64,000 nucleotides of DNA from positions 186,001 to 250,000 of the forward strand of contig JAGKQI010000084.1 in assembly GCA_018806915.1 (NCBI GenBank), read 5' to 3'. The position numbers and the translations under genes were made by a program. Of the stretch, positions 21,783-31,546 are shown piece after piece. The notes under the pieces were generated by a model. That model was not told the DNA's origin. It saw only the letters and a program-made list of their open reading frames with translations, and did no database searches. This stretch comes from Phytophthora colocasiae (taxonomy: Eukaryota > Oomycota > Peronosporomycetes > Peronosporales > Peronosporaceae). Every line of letters starts with the position of its first letter. Positions within the stretch are counted from its first letter, which is position 1.

Positions 21783-23654
21783 ATGACGCAATTTAACTGG
21801 ACGAACATCTGCACCAACATGGCAGTCGCTGACGCACATCTGTTGATGGAGGACATGAAGGCGTTCGTCATTGCCAAGAGCCAACTGGTCCCCTGTGACG
21901 GCACATGCGGCTTAGGAAGACCGCATAAGATGCGATACCAGCTGCTCAGGTGCTCCTCGGAAACATGTAGGGCTGCCACACCGTATGCCGCGTGTCCCTG
22001 GATTGGAAAGGTGCTCACGTGCCCGGAGCTCAACCGTGTGTCGCTCAAGGAGTGTGGTATGCACGAGACTGAGGTTCGTGATCCGGTCAAGCCGACGCTG
22101 ACGCCCCGGCTGAAAGAATTCTGCCGGGAAATGGCGACGGAAGGAATGAAGCCCGCGCGAATTCGCAATGCTATGGGCCGTCGCTTCGGTATCGCGGACG
22201 AATCTCTCCTGACTTGCGCCAAGTCCAGTGGTTCGTCAGCCATTTTGCCAAGACGAACCTGCACAAGAGCGATGACTATGATGACATCTTGGAGCAAATA
22301 TCCCAGCTGGCGTATGACCCTGGGATGTCCGACACGAAACCATTTTCGTTTGGGTGGCAACGTGATAGTCACGGCAAGCCTGACGTGGGCAACGGCTCTG
22401 ACGAACACCCGTTTTTGGTGGGCTTGACGACAAAGCGTCTGTTGCGCAATGCAGCTCGCGATCCGGCCTCGTTCGTGTTTCATATGGATGCCACCTTCGT
22501 TGAACCAAGTTGGGTATCCTGTGATCGTATGTGGAGTGTCGGACCGATGTCGCTCGTTCCATCCGGTGGCAATGTTCATCACTTCTCAGCGGCTGACAGA
22601 GCTGTATGTCAAGGCCCTGAGTGCGCTTCGTCGAATGTTTACCGCGGTCACCGGTGAACAGATGCTCCTACGGTATGTCATGGCCGACGCTGAAGTAGCG
22701 CAACAAAATGCTGTTGATGAAGTGTTTGGAGTTGACTCGGACTACACATACTTGATGTGTTTCTACCATGTGATGGCGAAGGTGCATGAGAAGCTAAAAG
22801 CTGTACCGCGACACTTATGCGAACGCGTGGTTGCTGACATTTACGACCTTCACTTCGCGTCAAGTCAAGAAGCATATGACGATCATGTCAAGGTTGTGCT
22901 GGCCAAATGGGAGGCGGACGATTTGCTGGCGGGGTTCAAGTCGTACTTCAACAACGTATGGGTGTCAAGTGAGTCGTGGCGCTGGCAGTGCTTCCACACG
23001 CCCAGCGGGTACGCCACCACGAACAACCCTGTTGAGCAATTCAACCGTCTGATCAAGCGTGACTACACCCTTCGGACGAAACATAAGATTGGTACTCTTA
23101 TCCAGTTGCTGGCAGATTGCTGCGGGAACCAATCTGTCACGCCACGACTGTTCAAGGAAGCATCTGAGACGACGCAACAGCTGAGATCGCGGGTGAGCAA
23201 CTTTCGCCAGCGGAACCTTCTGCTTGACATGACACCCAGCCGGTCAAGCATCGAGTTCTTACTGGTATCGCGGACACCCAATATTGTGCGTGTGGTGTCA
23301 CGGGGCTGCGTTCGTGTGTACCTGCCTGAGATTGGGCGCAGCAAGGAAAATGCCCCAGTCTCCGCCCAAATGGGTGCTAACTACGCCCGCATGGAGGTCG
23401 AAGGACAACCGGATGGTGGCTGGGAGGTAGATGTCTGTGCGCAAACGTGTGGCTGCAAGTACCATTTCAAGTTCGCAATTTGCATCCACGTGCTATTTGC
23501 ACTGCAAGTCAGGAGCTACACAGGCACGGATGGAAAGCGAACTCTCGTCAACCGTTCAAAGACCCGTAAACGCCCTCGCCCACAAGCTCCATCAACTAGA
23601 CGCGTAGCTGCTGGCAGACCACGCAATAATGGTCATGCGCTAAGCTTGGAGTAG
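21783..23654 (+). pseudogene. Mutator-like (MULE) transposase, two frameshifts
   Basis: Oomycete-type MULE transposase. The N-terminal zinc-binding region includes PCDGTCGLGR, YQLLRCSSETC and CPWIGKVLTC. The frame changes near 22205 (into PDLRQVQWFVSHF) and near 22500, just after the first catalytic Asp in FHMDATF. The remaining 400-residue stretch carries MADAEVAQQNA (second acidic residue), FYHVMAKV, TNNPVEQFNRLIKRDY (the Glu) and a SWIM zinc finger, CGCKYHFKFAICIHVLF. The overall length of about 620 codons is normal for the family. Two shifts in otherwise well-kept sequence suggest recent death. I could not find convincing terminal repeats. A chromodomain ORF follows 174 bp downstream on the same strand. 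Confidence 0.87.
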
Positions 23655-23827
23655 GCATAGAATAGCTGTAGATGAGATTGTGCAGGTTAGCTGTAACTTT
23701 CAATACGCATCGCATGCCAAACTTCTTTTTAGTGTATTGAAACTACTAACAAAAATAAACTAAAAACTAAAGTGAAACCAATTGCGTGCTGCTTCCTCGG
23801 GCTTAAGGATTGTCATTTCCATTCACG

Positions 23828-24322
23828 ATGGCAACCCTTCAAGTCGACCCTGCCCCACCTACAGCGTTCAAGCCCTTCTTTGAGTTTTGCAAATTGCACC
23901 TCGAAACTCAAGGGAAACGTCGCCTTGATGAGGCAGCGGCACGATACCTCAAAAACACCTGCCTCATCTTGCGCGACCCTTCGGCCAACCCAGCTGACGC
24001 AATTAAGCGGCTACTCGACGCGGTACCACATGGGCGCATTACCAAGGACCGTCTCATTGAGGCAGCTACTCAAGGCGACGATGCCGGCGAAGCAGAGTGG
24101 GTGTTGCCAGCCGGTGTGGACCTGTCTGGTAAGCCCACCTACCAGATGCGCAAGATTGTAGGCCACGAAGTTGTCAATGGGCGCACTTTTTTCCTAACCT
24201 CGTGGGAGGATACTTTGGAGCCCGCCGAAAATCTACCTTCTGCCGAGATAAAGAAGTACCGCGCGAAGGTGCACAAGCAGGTTGAACGACGCTTTATTGA
24301 AGCGGAAGCTAAAGAGGTTTGA
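23828..24322 (+). CDS. small chromodomain-like protein downstream of the MULE
   Basis: A 164-aa ORF from the ATG at 23828 (MATLQVDPAPPTAFKPFF). The C-terminal half reads as a chromodomain: YQMRKIVGHEVVNGRTFFL, then TSWEDTLEPAENL, matching the family pattern of a hydrophobic strand, a conserved W and the WEPxxNL helix entry, though the first W is in TSWED and the canonical TWEP is TLEP. The N-terminal half is alpha-helical, rich in Lys/Arg, and unknown. Chromodomains bind methylated histone tails, and several retroelement integrases use one for targeting. Position and strand suggest a second gene of the MULE; it could also be an independent or domesticated remnant of a Gypsy integrase. Confidence 0.6.
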   Translation: MATLQVDPAPPTAFKPFFEFCKLHLETQGKRRLDEAAARYLKNTCLILRDPSANPADAIKRLLDAVPHGRITKDRLIEAATQGDDAGEAEWVLPAGVDLSGKPTYQMRKIVGHEVVNGRTFFLTSWEDTLEPAENLPSAEIKKYRAKVHKQVERRFIEAEAKEV

Positions 24323-24528
24323 ACTAATAACACTAGCTTCACTTACATGTATTCGCTTAATCCTACAGCATGAACTACCACTATGACTACCCTCTTGAAT
24401 ACGGCAGCAAGTAAGGTGGCACAACAGTGGCACGTATGCTGCACGAGCCATCAGCGAGAGCGGTACAAGGCATAGGAGCCCATCAACGCGCTCCGCACAA
24501 GCTTACGCAGCACATGTGCACCTCCGTG

Positions 24529-25829
24529 CCGCCAGTGTTCGCCATGTCGTCCGTGCCGCCAGTGTTCGTGAGCGCCGCTGTGCCGTGCAGCGTGCCGAGG
24601 CAGGTCGCGCCCTCATCCGTGTCGTCCGTGTCGTCCGTTCCGCCAGTGTTCGTGAGCGCCGCCGTGCCGTGCAGCGTGCCGAGGCAGGTCGCGCCCTCAT
24701 CCATGTCGTCCGTGCCGCCTGTGTTGGCCTCCGTGTCGTCCGTGCCGCCAGTGTTCGTGAGCGCTGCCGTGCCGTGCAGCGTGCCGAGGCAGGTCGCGCC
24801 CTCATCCGTGTCGTCCGTGTCGTCCGTTCCGCCAGTGTTCACGGGCGCCGCCGTGCCGTGCAGCGTGCCGAGGCAGGTCGCGCCCTCATCCATGTCGTCC
24901 GTGCCGCCTGTGTTGGCCTCCGTGTCGTCCGTGCCGCCAGTGTTCGTGAGCGCCGCCGTGCCATGCAGCGTGCCGAGGCAGGTCGCGCCCTCATCCGTGT
25001 CGTCCGTGTCGTCCGTTCCGCCAGTGTTCACGGGCGCCGCCGTGCCGTGCAGCGTGCCGAGGCAGGTCGCGCCCTCATCCATGTCGTCCGTGCCGCCTGT
25101 GTTGGCCTCCGTGTCGTCCGTGCCGCCAGTGTTCGTGGGCGCCGCCGTGCCGTGCAGCGTGCCGAGGCAGGTCGCGCCCTCATCCGTGTCGTCCGTGTCG
25201 TCCGTTCCGCCAGTGTTCACGGGCGCCGCCGTGCCGTGCAGCGTGCCGAGGCAGGTCGCGCCCTCATCCATGTCGTCCGTGCCGCCTGTGTTGGCCTCCG
25301 TGTCGTCCGTGCCGCCAGTGTTCGTGGGCGCCGCCGTGCCATGCAGCGTGCCGAGGCAGGTCGCGCCCTCATCCGTGTCGTCCGTGTCGTCCGTTCCGCC
25401 AGTGTTCACGGGCGCCGCCGTGCCGTGCAGCGTGCCGAGGCAGGTCGCGCCCTCATCCATGTCGTCCGTGCCGCCTGTGTTGGCCTCCGTGTCGTCCGTG
25501 CCGCCAGTGTTCGTGAGCGCCGCCGTGCCATGCAGCGTGCCGAGGCAGGTCGCGCCCTCATCCGTGTCGTCCGTGTCGTCCGTTCCGCCAGTGTTCACGG
25601 GCGCCGCCGTGCCGTGCAGCGTGCCGAGGCAGGTCGCGCCCTCATCCATGTCGTCCGTGCCGCCTGTGTTGGCCTCCGTGTCGTCCGTGCCGCCAGTGTT
25701 CGTGGGCGCCGCCGTGCCGTGCAGCGTGCCGAGGCAGGTCGCGCCCTCATCCGTGTCGTCCGTGTCGTCCGTTCCGCCAGTGTTCACGGGCGCCGCCGTG
25801 CCGTGCAGCGTGCCGAGGCAGGTCGCGCC
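24529..25829. repeat. 189-bp higher-order minisatellite (84 + 105 bp subunits, about seven units)
   Basis: GC-rich tandem array. The core gtgccgtgcagcgtgccgag recurs 14 times with spacing alternating 84 and 105 bp. The 105-bp subunit carries an extra segment around gtgttggcctcc. Because 84, 105 and 189 are all divisible by three, long frames stay open on both strands: plus 24427-26178 (VSSVPPVF, AAVPCSVPRQVAPSS), plus 24516-25871 (VQRAEAGRALI) and minus 26276-24483 (NTGGTDD, GATCLGTLHGTAA). I cannot choose a real coding frame. None shows a start context, domain or signal peptide. Confidence 0.93.
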
Positions 25830-26526
25830 TGTGAAGATGTCCTTGGGTCTTGCTGGCGAGTTGGTGAATGAGCATGGATGGAAGGCGGCGGACGGGCGGG
25901 ATAGGCGCGTGGTATGGCTGGTCTTTGACCCCGCCCATCCTCCCTCGCAATCCACCAATGGCAATGTGTGGTGTGCACACGTCCTGTGTGTTGACCACAC
26001 CACGACGTGTGTTTTTACTATTTTGTCCGTTCCGACGATGCCTCCAAGCTTTCCGAGTTTGCATCTGGTACATAGGACAGTGTCAGCCTTCGGTGCGAAA
26101 GACATTCCGGTGGGGATCGCCTTTACACTTCTCTGGGGCACATATCGTACTACTATGTACAGGATCTGGTGTGGCTGAGGAACAACTAGTGTTGGGCAAT
26201 ATCCAGGATAAATCCAGGATAGCCATTTTTGTCCAGGCGTCGCCATTTTTGTCCTGGATTCGCCACTTTTGTCCAAAGTGGTACTTCAGATCCACAAAGA
26301 ATTAAAACCCTCCCACCGTTGTTTTATATAAAGAATTGGGACCACTCGCTGTCGAGGCGTCGCACGAAAGAAATCTCCTCCTACCCGATGTGCGTGCCCC
26401 ACCTAGACCACCAGGGCGAGAGCGTCCCAAGCTTGGAGTGTATAGTTTCGTGTTCGGCTACGAGCGCTCACTGCAGACAGTGCTTGAGCGACGCGTTCAG
26501 ATCCAAGCTGTATTAAGCGTCGAGTC

Positions 26527-26581
26527 TGGGCCAAGCAGCTGAAGGACGTCATCTCCATCGGCATTGGCGGCAGCTCCCTGG
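26527..26581 (+). pseudogene. captured fragment resembling glucose-6-phosphate isomerase
   Basis: Plus-strand codons read KQLKDVISIGIGGSSLG. The IGIGGSxLG block is the sugar-phosphate-binding signature of phosphoglucose isomerases. The match is short and out of context inside a hAT element, so I infer a captured host fragment rather than a gene. The surrounding ORF (26336-26542) shows no further match that I can see. Confidence 0.45.
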
Positions 26582-26703
26582 GACAGAAGCACAGCTCGCA
26601 GCCGCAGTAATAACGAGCAGAGGAACAATAGTCTGGTGTTTGGAATTGTATGCGAATATGGTGCAGTGCAAGAACTCGATATTGGTGGAACTCCCAAAGC
26701 TCA

Positions 26704-26955
26704 AACGCTACAATCTACGGAAGCGGGTGAGGTCAGACGTCGAAGTTGTTCTTCAGTGGCCTCGGGGAACAGCTCATACAGGAGTGTGTTGACTCTGTCA
26801 CACCCGACCATATTGCTGTAGACGAAGACGAGTTTCGCGACACGCTCAGGGGTTAAGCGATTTCGGCTGCTCGAGTGGATAAATTTATGGATACGAGGTA
26901 CAGAATTACTAAAACGTACTTTGAAGTAGCTGTTGTCGATTGTGGGTCTTGTGAC
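26704..26955 (-). pseudogene. hAT transposase C-terminal remnant
   Basis: The minus strand encodes RNRLTPERVAKLVFVYSNM, close to the conserved hAT dimerisation tail (LxxERVxKLVFVxxN), then YELFPEATEEQL. No catalytic residues remain. The element is therefore an internal deletion derivative of an autonomous hAT. Confidence 0.65.
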
Positions 26956-27052
26956 ACTTTTCGCCACTTTTGTCCTGGATATCCAGGCTTTGTCCAGGAT
27001 GGCGATGTCCAGGACAAATCCAGGACAATTTTTTCCCAACACTAGGAACAAC

Positions 27053-27960
27053 AGAAGATCTTTGAGTCACAGTCTGCTTCAAGGGAATTCCTTGTGCCGA
27101 TTCAGAGCTTGAATGGGGTCCCATTCAAACAGCAAAAATACTGTTCCATGTTCAGTATACATATGGGCCTCCGTGTACGCACCACAAAGCTACGCACTTG
27201 GCAGCCCTCCGGGGACTTACTTACTTGAAATGATTAGCATACGAAAATTCAATATCCCATTCAAACAATTCACAATCACAATCAAAACCTTCAGAATTCA
27301 ATCAAGTAGTAGCAACCAGAAATAACCAGTTAATCAACTTCAATTTCCTTCCTTTCAGTATACATGTATGTATGGTGCACGGGTATGTCGTTTTCTGCTG
27401 AAGACCCGTAGAGCACTTTAATAAACTACATGTAGTACATGTACACGCGTAAGGTATTTCTATTAAGGACATGGAAGATGATTAACTGGTTATTTCCTGA
27501 TTGGCTTGGATAATGTACACGTAACACATGATCCATAGGTCAAGGAAGCGTTTTAAAGCAATCGAAACGATTCATACTTCACAACAATCGTCCAACTCGA
27601 TGTGTTTGTAGGGTACGTGGTGCTAGATCTTGGCGTGGACAGCCTCGATATATGCGCTCAAATATTTAATGAATACTTGAAGTATGCTTTTTGGTATGCG
27701 AAATCGTGCCTCCATGCTTTGAAAGTTACGGAATCCCAGATCAGCGTCAACTTCCTGCTGTTCTAACCTGCAGCACAACAATGCATGTAGACTTATGAAG
27801 TATTATCTACATGACTTGTGTTCCACTCGACCCCACCTTGCCTACCCGCCGCAGTCAGCATTTTTAAGAGGTCAGTTCTACTGATAATAGATTCGATATG
27901 GATACTGTAGTTCTTCCTCCCTATCTGCTTGGAAATATTTTATTTTACCAAATAAATTAT
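27053..27960. other. 0.9 kb without a gene, holding one copy of a dispersed repeat
   Basis: 27170-27350 repeats in 60172-60375 (see that entry). The rest shows no ORF of weight. The last 100 bp lead into ankyrin gene D. Confidence 0.5.
27170..27350 (+). repeat. dispersed repeat, copy 1
   Basis: It shares gtacgcaccacaaagctacg, then ccctccggggactta, and after a gap a long tract (aattcaatatcccattcaaa onward, through ccagttaatcaacttcaatt) with 60172-60375 in the same orientation. Copy 1 lacks about 11 bp (gcgttcgagt region) present in copy 2. Nature unknown. Confidence 0.8.
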
Positions 27961-27986
27961 TCAAATTGAAATTAGAACGATCAACG

Positions 27987-30149
27987 ATGCTCGAGCTAGA
28001 TCTGAGCGTGGTGAAGGCCATTCTGCGCCGCCATCCGAACGCTGGAGCTCTCCAGCACCTTGTGCCAACCATCTCGAGTTTCCTTGGTCCTTCTCCACAC
28101 TTGACGTTCCATCGTGCATGCGATTTCAGCTCCGTTGTTCTTCTGGATTGGATATGGAACTCCAGCTGCATTTCTGTTGACACTCGTCCGTCAGAATGGT
28201 CTCTAGCCAATTTCCTTCGATCAGATCCCCACTATCATCACTGGGAGTTTTCCATTTCAGTGGAAATGGCCGCAGGTCGGGGAGATTTAGGGATCATTAA
28301 ATGGTTGTTCACCCATTTTTCAGACTGTGAAGTTCCAGTGGAGGCTGTGGAAGCTGCTGCTAGCAATGGGCAATTGGCCGTGTTGCAGTATCTACTGGAT
28401 CATGATACAAACAACCAACAAAATACTGGGCCAAACCCTAAAAAGAGAAAAGTAGTCACTGAAAATGGCGAATTGGTATCGGTCGAGGATTCTGCAGAGT
28501 CAACTATTGCCACCCAAACGGTGTGCTGGGATGTAACTCCAAGGTATCGCACAAGGCTTACACAACTGGCTGTTGAGAATGGTCATCGTGAAACTGCTCG
28601 TTGGCTGTATGACAACATCCCCACTGAAAGAGGCGAGTTCATAGTCTCAGGGGCAATCGGAGCTGCTCTAAAGAGGAATGACATGGCACTGGCAAGATCC
28701 TTTGTACCACAAGGTCGAGACATACTTAATATGACGTACGGCATCTATCTCACTGGAAACGTTGAGATGATTGAGCACATCCTCGACTCCGGGTATTTGC
28801 GAGCCAGAAGTTTCAAAGGTCCGATGATTATCAAGGAGTTAGTGGGCTCTGGCAGGTTGGATCTGATGCAGCGGGTTGCAAGCCTCCGATATTCTCCTCG
28901 TCGAAATAATACGGAGTGGGCGAAAATGTGGCGAGATGTTCTCAAGAGTGTGTGTATTCGTGGAGACTGCGCGATGGTCCAGTGGGCATTTGAACACCCG
29001 ATGGGACGACAAGCTTGTAAGCTGCTGAAACAAGACAACCAAGTGTCAGAACTCTTGGCGAACGCTGTGGCTGGAGGTAGAGGTATTGACGTGCTGCAGA
29101 GCTTGAAAGATTCCGGTTCAGTCGACAAGTATGGACCAGCGCTGATGGAAGCAGTGGCGAAAAACGATATGAAGAGTATCGAGTGGCTGGTGGCCAACTT
29201 TCCACAGTCGGAGCGTATTTCAGACTATTGTGTGCTGGGTGAAGCTGCTGGGAGGGGCCATTTGGATCTCTTGAAGTACTTTCAAAGTCTACCGTCAGTC
29301 CCTGGGTTCGTACCAGATACAGCCCAAATACAACACGACCAGAGAGGGGGAAAGTCAAGATTGTTTTCCACTGGCCCTCCAATGCGTGTGCCAACAAGAG
29401 ACAGATTCCGGAAACTTGAAAACAACAAACACTGGCGACGCTCCAGTTGGGATTCTACAGATGCCATGGACAGCGCTGCAGCTAATGGACACTTGGAGAC
29501 TGTACAGTGGTTGCATGCCAACCGAACCGAAGGTTGCACAACTGATGCGATGGATTTTGCTGCAGCTAATGGACACTTGGAGATTGTGCAGTGGCTTCAC
29601 GCCAACCGAACGGAAGGTTGTACAACGAATGCGACGGATTTTGCTGCTGGGAATGGCCACTTGGACGTGGTGAGGTGGCTTCAAGCCAATCGCAGCGAAG
29701 GGTTGACGACAAAAGCGATGAACGAAGCTGCATCTAGGGGGAATCTACGTATGATGAAATGGCTACATGAACACACAAGCGCTGGATGCACGTCGGACGC
29801 AATGGATTGGGCAGCTGGAAACGGGTACTTATCCGTGGTCGTGTGGCTACATGCAAACAAAACTGAGGGATGTACAGGCACCGCAGTGAAGATGTCTCTG
29901 CGATATCGTCACCTTGCAGTTGCCAGTTGGCTCAGACGTACGTATCCTGAGGTGATGCCCCAGTACGTGGATTTATCCTGTTTTTCGAGGATGTACTTCC
30001 CTGTGGCTCTCTTTATGCATGAGTATTACCGCGACCTTCTCAGTCCAGAAATCTTTGGGGAGAACATGCTTCACCTTCAGGTTTCAGGCGACACTTACCT
30101 CGTCGAATGGATGCGAGAAAACGGCTTCGAGCCTGTAGTCGAGATATGA
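27987..30149 (+). CDS. ankyrin-repeat protein D, the only intact member of the cluster
   Basis: A 720-aa protein if started at 27987 (MLELDLSVVKAILRRHP), which lines up with the N-termini of copies A and B; an in-frame ATG at 27966 would add seven residues. Layout: a family-specific N-terminal region (AGALQHL, SSFLGPSPHLTFHRACDF, LLDWIWNSSC), degenerate ankyrin units (GDLGIIKWLFTHFSDCEV, GQLAVLQYLLDHD), a central helical part, then regular C-terminal repeats near residues 500-640 (GHLETVQWLHANRTEGCT, GHLDVVRWLQANRSEG). It ends in a conserved YYRDLLSPEIFG block. No signal peptide or membrane span, so probably cytoplasmic or nuclear. Ankyrin repeats bind proteins; the partner is unknown. This copy is the reference for the damaged paralogues. 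Confidence 0.88.
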   Translation: MLELDLSVVKAILRRHPNAGALQHLVPTISSFLGPSPHLTFHRACDFSSVVLLDWIWNSSCISVDTRPSEWSLANFLRSDPHYHHWEFSISVEMAAGRGDLGIIKWLFTHFSDCEVPVEAVEAAASNGQLAVLQYLLDHDTNNQQNTGPNPKKRKVVTENGELVSVEDSAESTIATQTVCWDVTPRYRTRLTQLAVENGHRETARWLYDNIPTERGEFIVSGAIGAALKRNDMALARSFVPQGRDILNMTYGIYLTGNVEMIEHILDSGYLRARSFKGPMIIKELVGSGRLDLMQRVASLRYSPRRNNTEWAKMWRDVLKSVCIRGDCAMVQWAFEHPMGRQACKLLKQDNQVSELLANAVAGGRGIDVLQSLKDSGSVDKYGPALMEAVAKNDMKSIEWLVANFPQSERISDYCVLGEAAGRGHLDLLKYFQSLPSVPGFVPDTAQIQHDQRGGKSRLFSTGPPMRVPTRDRFRKLENNKHWRRSSWDSTDAMDSAAANGHLETVQWLHANRTEGCTTDAMDFAAANGHLEIVQWLHANRTEGCTTNATDFAAGNGHLDVVRWLQANRSEGLTTKAMNEAASRGNLRMMKWLHEHTSAGCTSDAMDWAAGNGYLSVVVWLHANKTEGCTGTAVKMSLRYRHLAVASWLRRTYPEVMPQYVDLSCFSRMYFPVALFMHEYYRDLLSPEIFGENMLHLQVSGDTYLVEWMRENGFEPVVEI

Positions 30150-30246
30150 GTACGAATACTTCGTGGAAAAGCTTTGAATCACGTTTTCTCGATAACAAAT
30201 ATATGTTTTTACCTAAAGTTAGCGCTAAGACTGAGCTGAGGGAGCA

Positions 30247-31300
30247 ATGGAGCTGCAAGTAGCGTGTTGTGTCCTGCGGCACCAACACGGCCTGAAAGCT
30301 TTGCCATATCTAGGACCGCTAATCTCCAACTTTTTAGGCCGACGCTAATCTCCCACTGGACTGGATATGTAGCTCCACCTCTTCGCTAACCGAACAGCTA
30401 CATGGACTTTGACCAACTACTTGAGACCCGAAGTTTTATTCTACAAACATCAAGGTATCCTAGTTGCTACCGAAAAGGGAGATTCAGTGGTTTTTCGACC
30501 ACTTTTTCGGTTGTGAAGTGCCGTCCGAAGCAGTGGCCGCTGCTGCTGATAAAGATCGTTTGTCGATATTACAGTTCCTATTGGAAAATGAGACTACAAA
30601 CGGAAACGAATCAAAGTTGAGCGGGATTGTCACGAATGGGTCGAGAGTGTACCAGCGATGCCGAGCGATTGGTCAGGACCAGGCAACGCAGGTAAATCCC
30701 TTCTGACTGCCACTGCTGCACAGAAGCTGGACGTTGCTAGGTGGCTGTATGATAATACTCCGCACCAAACCCAAGAGACCAATATTCATGCTGTGGTGGA
30801 GCGGGATGTCGAGTTTGCCGAGTTCCTCTTCCCTCGAGGCAGGAACCTTGAGGATTACGTCGGTACTCTCATACGTCCACAAGAGATTCAAAACATGCTG
30901 GAGCGAGAATTTTTCAAGAGAAGAAGAAGAAGGATGCTGCTGCCGGTGCTGTTTGGATTTCAGCCAAGGAAGGAAATCTGGGGATAATTGCTGGACAACA
31001 CCCAAAACAACTAAGGGAGAAGAATATCGAGTGGCTGAGGTTGGATTGGTGGAAACGCTCTCGAGAGGCAATGGACGAGGCAGCAGCTCATGGACAACTG
31101 GATATCGTCAAGTGGTTGAACGTGAACAGGTCGGAGGGCTGCAATACTGCTAGAGCTACGAAGAATGACCACCTTGAGATGCTGGTGTGGTTAGACAAAA
31201 CCACGAACGAAGGCTGTACGAAGAAGGCTATGTAACAAGCGGCGATGAAAGGCCACGTGGAAGTCGTCAACTGGTTAGATACAGGCCGCAAGGAGGAATA
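30247..31300 (+). pseudogene. ankyrin-repeat pseudogene F
   Basis: Directly follows gene D. The start MELQVACCVLRHQHGL at 30247 and LGPLISNFLG are recognisable. Then come pieces in changing frames: REIQWFFDHFFGCEVPSEAV (30464 on), LDVARWLYDNTPH with AEFLFPRGRN (30658-30860), and AAAHGQLDIVKWLNVNRSEGC (31041-31235). Truncated and frameshifted throughout; the C-terminal repeats beyond DKTTNEGCTKKAM are lost. Not functional. Confidence 0.75.
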
Positions 31301-31546
31301 CTTGTTATTATTCCGGACAAGTTGCGCGTTGCGAACTTTTTGTGAAAGAATTTCCCTCAATTTCCAGGGTCCTGAACATTTTCGATACGTTGCTGTTTAT
31401 TCAAACATCCATTGAAAGCAGCAACGCAAAATACTGTTGCTATCACATGATAAACCAACGATTTTTTTCATTCTACTTGGCGACAAAACGCTCCCAGAAG
31501 GATAACATTCCTAACTTTCATTTCTAATTCCCCGAGATCGGTGACA

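Larger units (their letters stand above)
26187..27044. mobile_element. non-autonomous hAT element with perfect 8-bp target duplication
   Basis: The ends are tagtgttggg and its complement, the typical hAT start. The 8-bp duplication ggaacaac lies at 26179-26186 and 27045-27052. Subterminal tracts repeat tccaggat/gtcctgga and ttttgtcc motifs in both orientations. Inside are a remnant of the hAT C-terminal region and a short stretch resembling glucose-6-phosphate isomerase. Confidence 0.93.

Noticed and set aside
21783..23654. Treating the MULE frame changes as introns
   Set aside because: No GT-AG pair with usable branch sequence lies at the switch points and the homologous chain continues without loss, which fits indels.
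24529..25829. CRISPR-like array
   Set aside because: Units are contiguous tandem repeats without unique spacers, and the genome is eukaryotic.
24483..26276. 597-aa minus-strand and 583-aa plus-strand proteins over the minisatellite
   Set aside because: Open frames follow from a repeat length divisible by three in a GC-rich array; no start context, domain or signal peptide supports either.
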